From Glandiceps talaboti (lineage: Eukaryota; Hemichordata; Enteropneusta; Spengelidae), in contig NC_135551.1 of NCBI RefSeq assembly GCF_964340395.1, positions 25,835,003-25,898,502 of the forward strand: DNA of 63,500 bases. The letters run 5' to 3'. Shown in pieces: positions 1 through 13,245 of the stretch (position 1 is its first letter; every line of letters starts with the position of its first letter). The notes under the pieces were generated by a model that saw only the letters and a program-made list of their open reading frames with translations, was not told where the DNA came from and made no database searches. Both the position numbers and the translations under genes were made by a program.

Positions 1-2
1 AG

Positions 3-119
3 GACATTGACCCCACACTTTTGCCACTGATATTGCCTGGATGCACAACACGGTTACACTATGATAATAATACTGAATTGTCAGTAAACAGATGTTTGTT
101 ATCAACCAGTTGTGCAATG
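3..119 (+). CDS. Possible 3' end of an upstream gene
   Basis: The window opens in a 38-codon frame closed by TAG at 117-119: DIDPTLLPLILPGCTTRLHY, then NNTELSVNRCLLSTSCAM. An AATAAA sits at about 349, as expected for a 3'UTR. It could be a terminal exon of the gene before afadin. A frame this short is easily open by chance and I do not recognise it. Confidence 0.25.
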
Positions 120-369
120 TAGGTATCTGATATGATGACTGTCTGCTGTCAAGTCTGGATATGACAGTAACCTTGTATGATACCATGTAAAGACTGAACA
201 GACTACATAGTGTAGTATTAGCTATCTGTAGTAGTTCTGAATGCCATATTGTACAGAATATCATTATTACAGCCCAAGTTTCATGTTGATGTTATTCTGC
301 TGTGTAAACAATGAGAATTATTGTTCTGGTTGACCCAATATGTATGAAAATAAAAGTGTACATGGGTTC

Positions 370-645
370 GGATTTTTATTTGATTAAACAGCTTTACTAT
401 GTTTTTGTAGGGGAAAAAATAAAGCGAAAGAACATATACCAAGTTCATATTTGCAACTCAATAAACTGCAAAACATTAAACAATGTGTGAAATGTTTGTT
501 ATTGTACGTACAATAACAAACTGTTTACACTATTTGCATCTTTTTGCAATGTATTGAGTTATGAACATGGACTTGGTATATGTTCTTTTACTTTATTTTT
601 TCAAGTAGAAAAACATAGTGAAGCTGTTTTATCAAATAAAAATCC
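370..645. repeat. 276-bp imperfect palindrome
   Basis: Two ~138-base arms mirror each other about a centre between 507 and 508 (ATTGTAC|GTACAAT). The outer ends are GGATTTTTATTTGAT and its complement. Arms differ at scattered positions but the symmetry holds across the full length without a spacer. Likely a palindromic MITE (foldback element) or an inverted duplication. Confidence 0.8.
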
Positions 646-1131
646 AAAATAGATACCAAATTCTCTTCCATATGGCCACTTTAAATTGTCTGCTATTTGT
701 GGAAAGCAGAAAATTGTTCTTGCTAGTAGTATGAGGCAATTACTATTTAGCATGTTACCTGTAACGTCCTACAGTTGTCATTTTAAATCTGGTTTTGAAT
801 CTAACAATGGAGATAGCGAAAATGACAAGTGTACATACATATATAGAGTTGAATGGATTATCAGTTACTATGTACACAGATCTATTGAAATCATTATTAC
901 TGAGTACACACACCCCCAGGCTGTGTTTTGAGATTAGTTTTGAGTTGATAGATGAAAGTCAAAACTAAACAATTAGGTTGATACTTATACATTAAATATG
1001 TATACACTAGACAGCCATTGCATTATTAATTGGAACCACATACAAGAAATCCATTTTGTCAATAACTGACTCCAGACGTACATGTGCTCAGGCAGTTCTG
1101 CCTTGGGGTAAATTTAAGGCACTACTTTGGT

Positions 1132-1990
1132 TAGAAGTGTATGCTTCCAGTTACGTTTCCTAGTTCTGACAAAACATCTACATCAACACATGTTCTCCAA
1201 AACTGAAATGGTTCATTCTGATGTGTTGGATGTATGATCCCTTTGTGAATGTGAAATTTGAGAAGAGTGTATGCTTCCAGCTTCATTTCCTGGTCAGAAT
1301 AATAAATTTACAGCCACACATTTGAAATGTTTTATTCTGACAAGTTTGTGGGTGGTGGAAAGAGTTTCCCTTGTCATTTGCTGGAGTTCCCCACCAAATT
1401 TATGATGCAATGTATTGGAAACTATGCAAGTTTTATCAGATTTCTCCTTTTCATGTTACCTTGGTTCCCCAATTATAGAAAAAAAACCACTGATATATGT
1501 CAGATGTGTAAAATGTGAAATTTGAGTTTCAAATTTTCATAAATTACTCATCAAAGTACAGGTGCTCGCCAGCTGTTACGGAACAAAGAGACTGTTATAC
1601 ATTTTGTACATACACTTCTCTTCCTCATAAAAACCAACACTATATTGGGATATCATTTATCAATGTATCCCACTCTGAAAATGTGAAATTTGAGTTTCAA
1701 CTGTTCATAAAGTAGTCGTCCAAGTTATATACATGTAGGTGTGTGCCAGCTGTTCTGCATATAGGAGAAATTTCACTTTATATGTACAGGTACTTCCCTT
1801 CCTCATAAAAAAGCTTAGATTTTAGTGAGATCAATCGAAAACATGAAATTTAAAATTCAAATTTTATGAAGTATGTATATGTACAGATTCAAGTACACAA
1901 ATGTACATGTGTACCAGCTGTTTCAGAGAGAGAAGAGGAATTGTACTGGCACTTACCTTCCTCATAAAAACATATTTTATTGCCTGATTA
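1132..1990. repeat. Degenerate tandem array
   Basis: Three ~160-168-bp units begin near 1513, 1681 and 1841, each with (A)TGAAATTTGAGTTTCAA-like starts, CCAGCTGTT in the middle and TTCCTCATAAAAA near the end. A related ~128-bp pair (GTGTATGCTTCCAG at about 1137 and 1267) precedes them. Confidence 0.65.
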
Positions 1991-2146
1991 AAAGAGAAAG
2001 GATTTCTGTTATGCCATAAACTATGGAATGGTGTGTACTTCAGTTTGACATTTACCAAGAAGAGTAATGGGATGTACGTACTACAAAAGACATTTCTTAT
2101 ACATACTTGTTCAATACATGACTGTGTTAGTGTGTACATTTATTTC

Positions 2147-2430
2147 TAGGGCTCAAAATTAACAGTAGTCCCGTGTCCACAGACTACCAATTTTTGTCAT
2201 GGGGCTACAATAATATGCAGCTGGTAGTCCACTTAGGCTATCACTGAATAGACAATGATTTACAGGATGCAAGATTTACAGAAATAAAAGTATTTTTATG
2301 TCCCACATATTTCCGACAGAGGAACTCTGTTTTCAGTTTAGGAATATACAATGTAGGACTATTGGTTGCCATCCTTAGGCAACCCCACTATGACTACATG
2401 TACAAATAAAAAAGTTAATTTTGAGCCCTG
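2147..2430. mobile_element. hAT-like MITE, family A, 284 bp
   Basis: Terminal inverted repeats TAGGGCTCAAAATTAAC and its complement GTTAATTTTGAGCCCTG, flanked on both sides by ATTTC (2142-2146 and 2431-2435), a 5-bp target-site duplication. The interior is rich in (T)GGCTAC/GTAGTCC words. No coding capacity. TAGGG/CAGGG termini plus a 5-bp duplication fit the hAT superfamily (hAT5-type). Confidence 0.78.
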
Positions 2431-5108
2431 ATTTCTAGTGTGCCACATTTTCCAGATAATGCCATAAACATATACGTACATTTGTACATGTAAGTTTCAT
2501 ATATAGATTTTGGTGATGTTCAAGTCTGTCATGATGGCATATACATATACAAGTAAAGACACCACAATGTAGCACAGTCCATAAGATCGAAGCTTCGGAA
2601 CTCAGGGTCATGGTTGTAGGGGAATGTGGTTAGGTCAAACTTGTGTAGAGTTTCAGATCTTGTCGTTGTGCTGTAGACTCTCAATGTACAATGTAAAAAG
2701 GAATCATGGGAATACCTTAGATCAATAGACACAGTGGTATATTTTACAGACTTATTTTCCGTATTAAACTTTTGAAAACACTTATTATTTCACTAAAGAC
2801 TGAAAGAGATCTCTCGTAAAAGAGATGTAGAACTCTGCACACTTCTAAGTGATACACATACACATACACATACACATGCACATCGCATCTTGTACTTGTT
2901 CACTATGTACATGATTCATCATTTAATTGTAACACTTATGATGAACTTTATAAAATGTTAAAGAAAGCCTAGGGAACCTTAAGTAGATTGTACATTCTTG
3001 AGTAGCCTCAAGAAAAACAAGGAAAATGATTGGAAACATGTTAACAGGGCTTGCAATTTATTTTTAAACAAGTGTAGTCATTCTTGTCATATTACACATG
3101 TTTATATTACTTCCAATCCAACTTAATTTATTTTGATAAACCCCCTTTTAAGAAATAACTCCATGCAAAACTAAAATATACATTACTGAGTAATGTAAAT
3201 ATATCTACAGTTGATTTATCACTGTCTACTTTTGATAAAGTAATGGAAACTTATACAGCAATGAAATCCTGAAAGAAGGTTTTTTTATCTAGGCAGTACA
3301 CGTATGACAGACTAAGTAAGACCTCTGAACTATTTCTATCTAATCTGTGCATACCAAGTACAGCAAGCAGCAATAAATATCACATGAAAAGCGTTTCTAT
3401 TTATTTATAACTCTGGTTATATTTTAAGTTTTAATATATTTTCAGGATTTTCTACATTAATATACATGTATATTTACCCCAAGAATGTAAATAGAAATAG
3501 CAATGTACTCTAAGTAACAGATGGAAAACTGCCATGCATAATTTAACCAGACTCTGTTCTGTGTTTGCATGGCAGAGATAAGAACTGACAATTTGTGCAG
3601 AGTTAAATTTGAATACACAATTTTGTATGACATTGTACCCACAAGCCTTATAGTAAACACAGTGAGTAGTCTGTATGTACATTTATAGTTGAAAGTGATT
3701 GGAAGCCACTTGAATATGAATCAGAAAGGTCCATCATAATTATGACCAATAAAATAAATTTATTGCAGTGTATAAATATGTTTTTTATGAAGTTTTCAAA
3801 GCTTGTAATCTGTTATAGAGTAGGGATATTATAAAAATTGTTCCCAGATGAGCAATAAAATAAATTGTAGAAATGAGCAGTAAAATAAATTGTAGAGTCT
3901 CCTATGTGTTGTATTGCTTGATAATATTGTCACAGTAGTCCTGTATTCTTCCCCATTTTATGTTTTGGTCACAGAATTGTACAAATATGTCTTATGTCTC
4001 CCGAAGATAGGAGTGCAAAAGTGCAAACATTCAGAGTGTGTCTTCACTTTATTTGTACTTTTTGTTCATTATTTTTGACAATGATGTAGAAACCTTCGTA
4101 ACTTTATGTACGTCATCATAATTTTATAAGAATACAGTGTATGTACTGTATATATGTACATTGTACATGTATGTAGCACTAATGAAGAACTACCTTGAAT
4201 GGTCAAGTATTTGGCAGATTTTACCATTTAGCGATTTTAAAAAACCAAATTAGGAGGATTACATCTGAGTTTGTGCAAGTGCCGTTTTCTAGATTCACTG
4301 ACATACAATGTACATGTATTATGTACATGAATACATACATGCATGTAGTATATATGGAAACTATACATGTTGTGACGTTGGTATTTCAAATGAAACATCA
4401 ACACAAGTAAATTAATAATACTGTACTGCAGGGTTTGATATTCATATGTCTTTGTAGTGCATGTAGAGGTTATAGTGTATTTCAAGTCAGGTCAAACCGC
4501 TGTCTCTTTCTATAATGATCAAATGTCTGTGTACTACTTGTAAATGTTAACTGTAACCATGGCAATGTCCTCCAGTGCACTGTCATCGCTGTCAAGGACC
4601 AATTGGTTGTCATTGTATACATAGCAACTCAAGAATTCCCTTTCTGATGTATTAGTCTAGATTGTAATGTAAGTGTAAGATACAACAAATGTACACCATC
4701 TTGTATCAGAATCGACTCATGCCATATTAGACATTAGTCTAGTTCATATACAGTATCGTTACCATTTACACTTCCACGTTGGCATCCATGATCCAGACTA
4801 ATTAGGGGTTGACTGTCATGTGTACATGTGGCCTGAAGGATGCCCCAATACAGTGCAGTGTGCCTTTAATATATTACTCCTGAGCTACAAGATGTACATG
4901 TCCACATACTCTACATTGTAATATTGTACAAGGAAGTATTTGAAATTTGAACTTTACATCTTAGTCCAGAGTTTAACTTGTAACTGTAAATCAAGTACAT
5001 TTATCACCATAATTCAGCTGGACTTTGATTTACCTGTATACAGTACTGTTGATTTTGATATTGATGGATTATTGTCAGAAAATTAGATCTAAGTCTGACA
5101 AGCGTGTG

Positions 5109-5378
5109 CAGGGGTGAACAAATCCACTGGTCCTGGGTCCGGGACTAGCGATTTTTTTGGGCGGACCACACAAATTTTACCTTGTCTGGTCCGTCGGACC
5201 AGTACCTTACTGTTAATAACTATGTTAAAAAATCGTCTGAATATTCAGATTCATAGGTAAGATTTAATGTTTCACATTAGCAGGACCTGGGACCACTAAT
5301 TCTTTCAGCAGGACCCCTGGATTTTCTAAGGCACTGGTCCGGGGACCACCAGTTCACAAAATGATTTGTTCACCCCTG
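5109..5378 (+). mobile_element. hAT-like MITE, family B, copy 1, 270 bp
   Basis: Begins CAGGGGTGAACAAATC and ends with its complement GATTTGTTCACCCCTG; flanked by GTGTG on both sides (5104-5108, 5379-5383). The interior carries GGTCC/GGACC subterminal words. Same length as the copy at 37414, which is in the other orientation. Confidence 0.85.
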
Positions 5379-5969
5379 GTGTGTGTTGGGTGTGAGAAAT
5401 ACCGTTACGATGATAAAATCTATATGAGTTCTACAGTAGTACTAGTAGTCTTTTCACAAGGTGTCTCGGAAAATTCTCTACCAAACATTTCCTTTGATAT
5501 CGTAACATATGGAAAACGACATGTTTGTAAGCTGTATCAGATTTCCTCTTTCCTCTTTGGGGTCAAACACCTTAGCAAAACGCTGTAAACTGACACTGAC
5601 AGACACTGCTAGTGCTAGCAAGTAGAGATTGTATTCTAGACATTATGAATGCTGATGCAACAAACGGAAATTGAATAAAATGAAGAGATAATGATCACCT
5701 GTGTGTGTTTATCTGTTAAGTGATGTCAGATTACAGTTTTACTGTACCAGACATTTTAACAATAACAGAGACAGTAATGATAATTACAATTTTGTCAGTT
5801 GTTGAATTCCACATGAATTGTGCAGACTTCAGAGGTCATCTGACAATATTTAGCAACATAACGATTGGTATTCGTTTGTTAATTTTAGAAACTATGGTAT
5901 CCAAAAAAAACATTCCTGTCAGATTTCTGTAGATTTGCATGTACATGTCAACATGAATATTCATAGATA

Positions 5970-6120
5970 CATTATTATTATTATTATTAAAACTTTATTA
6001 TGGACGCATATTCCAGAGAACAACAATAACGCACCACAAGACAGCTTAAATATTACATAATATCAAAATACAAAATACAAACAGCAAAATATTACAAAAG
6101 TTATTTTAAAAGAAAAAAAG
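5970..6120 (-). mobile_element. Possible retroposon 3' end with ATT tail
   Basis: (ATT)n at 5970-5989 adjoins AAAACTTTATTATGGACGCA; on the minus strand this reads as a body ending in CATAATAAAGTTTT plus an (AAT)n tail, as LINE/SINE 3' ends often do. No coding trace remains. Confidence 0.3.
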
Positions 6121-6288
6121 AAATTTAAAATCTTAAGCATTCATTGTACATTGTGTAATGCTTGTTGTCAAAATACATCCTCAGAAGTTTAGCAGGTACA
6201 TGTATGGTGGTGAGATGGCTGTGTGTGTTCGACTTAAGAGTACATGACCATTTAGATTCTCTGATATTCTTTATAATATCATAATGGT

Positions 6289-7769
6289 CAGGGCTCGAAA
6301 TTAACGGTAGCCCCGTGTCATTTGGCTACCAATGTCTGTCTCTGGGCTACCAAATTATGTGAGTGGTAGCCCAATTGGGCTACTAAGTTTTGAATGAAAC
6401 TGTGACACCCTGACTCCGACACCTTCCCGGGCCGGGGGCCTCCTAGGTCGCAGTCCTGTGGGACGTGTTCTCGCCAAAATTAGCGTCAAAATCTGTGCGT
6501 CTTTTCCAAATTTGCATCCACACTACATGTATATCAAATGTACACGAAATACATGTACACTGTACACGTCATTCTTCCGTTCATCGTATACACAGCTTGT
6601 ACTTCCAAAATGTCACAACAAAACATTTATATGCAACAATATTCTGTATAGCGATTTAATGTTATCTTTCTGTACTTTCAATTTCCCATGGTTATCACTC
6701 TCTGGAAATCTGCTCTCCGGCCCGGGCCCTTCCGGTTCTTCTCGGAGTCGGAGTACAGTACACTCTCGGTACAGCACTGCTGCAGTAACTAAATTCCATA
6801 ACATTAATGACAGCTTTAACTTTCAACTTGACATAGACACAGTTGTAATGGTGTTTGATAAAATTTTATGCTGATGAGAACTGTTAACTTGGTATACACC
6901 TACAGATTCGTTTATTCTTGAACGATGCCTAAAACATTCCGTGTATAAACCACGCTCACGCAACCCCTGAGAGCATGCAGTGGTGAATGGTAAATTCACG
7001 TAATGCATTCGATCTAGTAGTAGTAGCAAAGCTCAAAAGAAAGTTGAAGTTTTAGTGAGAATGAAATGGTGACATGATGATTTGAATTTATCTGAGTGAA
7101 GTTTTCAGCATGGACCGTCTGCTGATGTGGTCTTAGACTCTGTTTGATTATCTCTTCGCCCATGAATGGAAGGGGCTTTGCCGTAATGGCCGTCATGTAT
7201 TGATACAAATCCTGTCTAACCCGTCTGTAAGTAACCAATCACGTGGATAGATAATGATAACAGCACATAGTTTCTAAACTACCCAAGACGTAGTCTCCAC
7301 ATCAGGAAATGGCCATGGGGCTTATGAAACTGTTTATACGTTTTCCATACGTTGAATCATATTCAAATTTTACAGGTCTCACTGCACCAAGAGATTTAGA
7401 TAATAGTTACAAGTACGAACTGCGACTAAATATTTCTACTTCATTGCAATTAATGATAACCGTACGTTGTAACAGTAAGCCTCATACGGTCCCTCTTTAT
7501 GACACGTCCCCAGAGACACATACATGCAAAAAATTGCGTCCCCAATGTCAAATATGGCATGAAATACACACAAATAACGTGTTAACGTGACTCTTAAGGT
7601 ATTCAATCAATCATCGAATTCAATACATCATATAGTTACATATATACACAGACACCATTAATTTAGGAATGAATGCATATGGGCTACCAGTCATTGCTCT
7701 CGGGCTACCAAATTTAAAAGATGGTAGCCCACCTGGGCTACCAAGAAAAAAAACTAATTTCGAGCCCTG
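6289..7769. mobile_element. Long family A element, 1481 bp
   Basis: Left end CAGGGCTCGAAATTAAC, right end (A)CTAATTTCGAGCCCTG; flanked by ATGGT on both sides (6284-6288, 7770-7774). A ~62-bp module (GGCTACCA...GGGCTACCAA...TGGTAGCCCA) near the left end (6324-6385) is repeated in direct orientation at the right end (7681-7743). The centre contains GC-rich inverted segments (ACTCCGAC/CCCGGGCCGG at 6413-6436 against CCGGCCCGGG/GTCGGAGT at 6715-6754). No transposase frame is visible; the open frames inside are not recognisable. Confidence 0.7.
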
Positions 7770-8275
7770 ATGGTGAAATGGCTGGATCTTAGAGAATTTC
7801 ATTTTATCAGACCAGAGAAAAGAGCTGTTGAATTAATGGCAACTTTTGATATTTTTTTTTGTCAGCAGCCATAGACATCTGTCATGGTTGCAGTGATTGA
7901 TAATACATCATTAAAAAGAGGTTTAGGGAGATAAGATCTGTCTGTAAAGGCTTGTCACTGTAACTAATAGGTGTCCTGGGATCTGTTTATTTTAGTAAGG
8001 AGTGTCAAAATAAATGATGTGATAATTTTTGAGGTGCTGGCCTTATGATCTCTGTAATGTACAAATAAATGAATGTGGTATGACTGTCAATAAAAGGTAC
8101 AATTGTACCTTAATTTTCCACCTTTTTATGCATTCCTCCTGAAAAATGTAACTTGTTAAAAGTGAAAACTGTATACATTTTATCAGGTGGGTCCTTTCCT
8201 TTTTATTGCGGAGATTTATAACTATTAGGCAGAAAGCTAGGTTGTATACACTATTTTACCAGCTTTTTATTTTAA

Positions 8276-8352
8276 CCCCCCCCCCCCCCCCAAAAAAAAA
8301 AAAATAAATAAATAAATAAAAAAAATAAAAAAAATAAAAAAAATAAAAAAAT
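8276..8352. repeat. Poly-C followed by A/AAAT-rich run
   Basis: About 17 C bases run directly into an A-rich stretch with AAAT and AAAAAAAT repeats. Low-complexity DNA in the non-coding left part of the window. Confidence 0.9.
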
Positions 8353-11215
8353 TGTAATTTTTGTTATAGAAAGTAGACTTTATCAGGTTTCCCTTGCCTG
8401 GTCAGAAAGATGATAAAATTTGACCCAAAACACTGTAATGTGTTTATAGTGTACATAACATGTAGGTGTGAAGGTCAGATCAAGGACAAAGTTTATTCAA
8501 GGTCAACAACACACAGCCCTGTACATGGCTCTTTGTGCTTACCTATTATATATGAAGGTTTGTTGATGATAACGTTGTGCAGTTGTAAATCACTCAAGCA
8601 CAGAATAGTGAAACATAATTTAGTTGCCTGTAGTGTACATGTATGTAATCTGTAGCTGGCAATAAAAATACTTTTACAAATGAAAATTTCTACAGACATA
8701 TTTTTTAGGAACACTAAATTTGGGTGGTTCTGACTATTATGAGAAATTACTGTCTGTCTGTGATACGTCAAATTGGCCAAGAGGGCACACTACTCAGCAT
8801 CATTAGTAGTGTATTACAAAAATACTTGTGTTTAAATTTGATGGAGGAATTTCCATTTTTTCAAATCACTTTATTTTAAAAAGGGAAGAGGATGTGTCCT
8901 TTTCAGATGTCAGTTTTGATATTTCTGTTGTGGGAAACACAGGCATGAATATTTGTGCTGGCATATTTTATAGCAATCCATTCAAATAGAAACATTGCAT
9001 TATTCATAAGTGAAATGTATATTTCGATATTTTCAATCTCTCATATTTCGTCTAAACATGATATGTTGAAGCCTGGATATTATAATGTCATAATTATACT
9101 GTCAACAGTGTTATTAACTATACTTGTATATATATGTATGCAAAGTATGATGGTAATAATTACATACAAAAAGGTGTAACATATTGTTTAGCATAAAATG
9201 TATAAAAAAACACAATGTATATACACTTAAATGTTTGTTCATTTAAACTGCAATTTTGTGAACGTTACTGAGTATAATACTGTGCGGAAATATAACATTA
9301 TTATTTAGAGTGTAAATGTACATTTGTATAGTGTGATTGTTCGTATGTGAATTATAGTGTTGACTCAGTTAGGAAGTTTCACTATGTACATATACATGTA
9401 GATTATAATACTTGTATGTAACATATGATGTGTCAAATGTATGTGAAATATATAGAATATAATTTATGGTACCTGCTTGTACAATTGTGATAATATAGTG
9501 AAGTGCAGGCATAGATAAGAAATGTATGTTGTTATGCACAGTGACTTACTTTTAGGACTCCCTCTGTATATTACCAGAGTACCCTTCCAAAATTTTGTGT
9601 ACAAAGTATGAAAATGTCTGCAGGGTTTGATAGTTTTTCCCCTCACTGTGAATGGGGTTTCCAAATCGTAGGGAACGTTGGTATCGGATTTTAATATATT
9701 ATACTAAAATAGTCTATATCAAATGTAAACATGAAATGTACATACATGTATATTTAAAAAGACAATGAAATGTGAATTATTTAATACTTGTGTAAATTAT
9801 CATTGTACAGATTGTAATATAAAAAAAAAAAAAAAATAAAAATGGTTGGTTTTAGGAAAACAGAAATCAAAAGATTTCAAAAACTTGGGGTAGACATGTA
9901 GTTTTCATCCAGGGCAGCAGAACAATCCAATTAGAATATAATATATTTTTATCAGAAAAATTAAATTAATAAATCAAGTGAAATGAACACATGTAACTTG
10001 TTGTAAGAACACTAATGGTGACAGGAGTGATATAGTCCACAGTGACATCACAGCTCAGATCTGAGGTCACAGGAAATGTAATACTTACCTACCATGAATT
10101 AATTCTAAAAAAAGAACAGAACAATTTAGATGCATACAGGGTGACTGAGTGAGTTGAAAATATCACGATGTAGGATATTAGATGTGGCTGGAGGCATTCT
10201 GTCAGATTGGTATCCATTTACCAAATGAATCTGGTAGTGTGTGGTCTATGAAGGTTACTTTAGAATATCTAAAAATTGAAATTCGACAATCAAAACTGTG
10301 GATTTCTCCTTGCTTCTGACTAATCTCAATTATTCCAGTCCTATTTCCTTAAAATTGTGTCTATTTATTTAATACTGTCGTGTCAATAAATATGGAACAT
10401 TTTAACCCTGAATTTTGAGGACTAAAACTGGTTGCCATGGTAATGATCAATGTAGAAGGTTTCCAGCTGTTACTTTATTCATACAGCGAATTCAATCTGT
10501 TTTAAATTTTCTTCTCCAAATATTTATCTTCAGTCAATTATTGAATTGATTGTATGATATCCTTGGATAGAATTAAAGGCAACCTGACGAGGGTAATATG
10601 GAAGGACGTTGAACTCGATGTCAAGCTTACATTTACAATGAGTTCTGAAATTGCCTTTCACAAAAAATCTGTTATTTTGGATTTTGTAAATAATGCAACG
10701 AGACACATTTAAAATGCTGGTAGATATATTTATTTAAATCATACAGTATTGAGCAGTAATCAACATTTTCAAAGGGCAGTGAGTAGGTTAGATTTGCCAT
10801 GTCTTCTACCAGGCCTCCCCACCAATAATTCAGAGTGTATTGGTGTAAGTTTTACCAGGTTTTGTTTCTCTTTGACCTCGGTTCCCAAACCCTGAATGTG
10901 AACACATTGATAATTCCAGTGTTTTATTCAATTTTGAGGTAAAGTTTTAGAAACAAACAAATTTAGCTAGCTGTAAATGGTGACTTTGTCTTAGCAATCC
11001 ACACAAATGAAAACTGAAACTGAGGAGAAAAGAAAAGTTATTTGAAAGAGTTTTATTTTAAGAAATGTCACATTTTTGTGTGCTAAAGAAAAGGACATAT
11101 ATTTGATATAGAATGTTGTTATTTTTAGCATTATTCTTCCATTTCAAATTAAAATATTAGTAATAATAAAAGTCCCTAAAAACTTATGTTTATGTTTTTT
11201 TTCTTTGATTTCTAG

Positions 11216-11408
11216 GATCTTGAGTTCCATGGTGTGATGCGATTCTTCTTTCAAGATACTAACTCTAAAGTTGCTACAAAATGTGTACGTGTAAGCAGCA
11301 CAGCCACAACAAAGGACGTAGTGGAAACACTGGTAGAGAAGTTCCGACCAGATATGAGAATGTTGTCAGCGCCCTCGTTTGCTTTGTATGAGATTCATAT
11401 CAATGGAG
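11216..11408 (+). CDS. AFDN: Afadin exon: RA1 domain, first part
   Basis: Encodes residues 1-64, opening with DLEFHGVMRFFFQD and containing CVRVSSTATTKDVVETL and FRPDMRML, the hallmark of the first Ras/Rap-association domain of afadin. The acceptor is tttctag and the donor GGAG|gtaggt; it enters in phase 0 and leaves in phase 1. It cannot be the first coding exon: the family's start region (an Asn-Arg-Leu-Asp-Leu-Phe block) is absent and the exon begins at an acceptor. Confidence 0.95.
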
Positions 11409-13196
11409 GTAGGTTGAATGACCGAGTTGTACGACTCTTTTCATGGACTCTGTCACTCATTCTGTCAAAGACTATCTTACTCTCCCAATATTCTGTACTT
11501 GTTAAATAAAAGTAGAACGTTTAGAACCTAAATGGTTGAAAACTCACGCAGTAAGTGTAATAGATTAAAAGCCAGGGAGTCAATCCCAGTTTCTGGCATT
11601 CATGTTATCTTATTAATAGAACCATAAGGATTACATAGGATCATTCTTTTGTTCTGGACAACTTTTTCCATCGCATATGATGGTGAAAAATCAGGCTCTG
11701 AGTTTGAACTATAGACACTGAGATATGTCGTGTTGTTCAGCCCTCTCAGGGTTCTAAACCAGTGAAAGGTAACTGATAGTGTGGCAAGAATGTCAGTATC
11801 TTACAAACTAAGTTTTGACCTACAGTATGTGGTAATATAGTTCCAGAGCAGGAAAACAATTTTTGGTTATTTACAAAGAAAGTTCTGACAATGTCACGTA
11901 CACTTTAAAATTTAGCATGTGTATTGTATCATTTGAACTAAACCCTTACTTACATGTACATGTAGAATAGATTTCATATCTGAATGTGAATCGTGTCTGT
12001 TTTTACCATTCTACAAGTTATGAATTGAATGGCCTTTAGATGTTAAACTGTATTGTATGGAACAGATGGTACGTATATAAATCTAAAAAAGGTCTATGAC
12101 ATATCTGTTATGATAGTTTTGTCCTCTACTGACAGATATACAGAACTAAAAGAGGAATTCTGTCACTTTTTAAAATCAGAGTTCAAAATGAGCAGTAGTC
12201 GTGCATCAAAAGACCACTAGATTTCCTGTTTTAGGCCACCAAATTTAATTTTCGGTTGTCCATATGTATCAATAATTATTTTGGAAATATACAAAAATGA
12301 AGCATTTGTTCCTAAAGAGTCCATACATTGATGTCAGATGATGTTAGACTATGGGCATGACTTGCTACTGTGAGTTCCGGTTTCTGTTCAGTTAGCCTTT
12401 GCATGACCACCCTGAAAACCCTGCTAACTAATTTAAATATGACCTTTGACTCAAGTTTCATGGTTCACCATGTTAATACATATATTATACACATGTCTGT
12501 TTAATTAGAAGTCTTGAACCTACATGTACATGTATTCAAAATACTCTATTAGATCACAATGTCACTCGTAAAAAATAAGAACTGTACTGTACTTTCTGTA
12601 ACTATGGTAACAGATACTATATAGGGCTCCCAGTTCAGAGTTCACACCATAAATTTTCAAGGAATTTTTAAAACCCCAGATTTCTGTCTCCAAAATTTTA
12701 TTTAGCAGCTGCCAGGATATTTCTAAGATGTATCAATCATTCTGTGGAATGTTTGATTAATATTTATCTATCAAGAATACAAAATTAGTGGTGGAGTTGA
12801 CGTCTGAATATTGTGGTATTTTGACAATGATTAGTAATGTCAGCCTGTTACATGTAACTCAAATTTTAAGAGATACTTATATCTTATAAGTTGTAAGTTA
12901 CATCCATTAGATATTTTACTGTGCATTACTTTCAGTATGGCTGGAATGTATTTTTGTCATGCTTGCCTTCTTGGCTGAAACAATCAAAATACTGTTTGGC
13001 ATAGATATTATACAGTGTACATGTCTATCCTTCAGATCAGTAAAAATACAAGTAACATAGTGTGTAACTCAACTGACTCAGAACTGTATTGCTTTAACTG
13101 TGAAGAACCATTTGATTTCTGTATAAACACAGTACATATACATGTATGTACAGTGTATGTAGTATGTATGTATGTATGTATGTATGTATGTATGTA

Positions 13197-13245
<49 letters not shown>

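Larger units (their letters stand above)
120..11215. other. No recognisable exon; repeat-rich DNA
   Basis: I see no supported coding exon. The stretch holds a 276-bp palindrome, a ~165-bp tandem array, four hAT-like MITE segments and poly-C/A-rich DNA, otherwise AT-rich unique sequence with many TACATGTA-like words. The afadin start exon (Asn-Arg-Leu-Asp-Leu block) was looked for here and not found, so this may be afadin's first intron or intergenic DNA. Confidence 0.6.

Noticed and set aside
6458-6874. 138-codon ORF
   Set aside because: Lies inside the family A element, overlaps other frames and has no recognisable motif.
10780-10900. Exon upstream of the first visible afadin exon
   Set aside because: The sequence fits a diverged interspersed repeat (ACCAGG...GGTTCCC words) and does not encode the afadin N-terminus.
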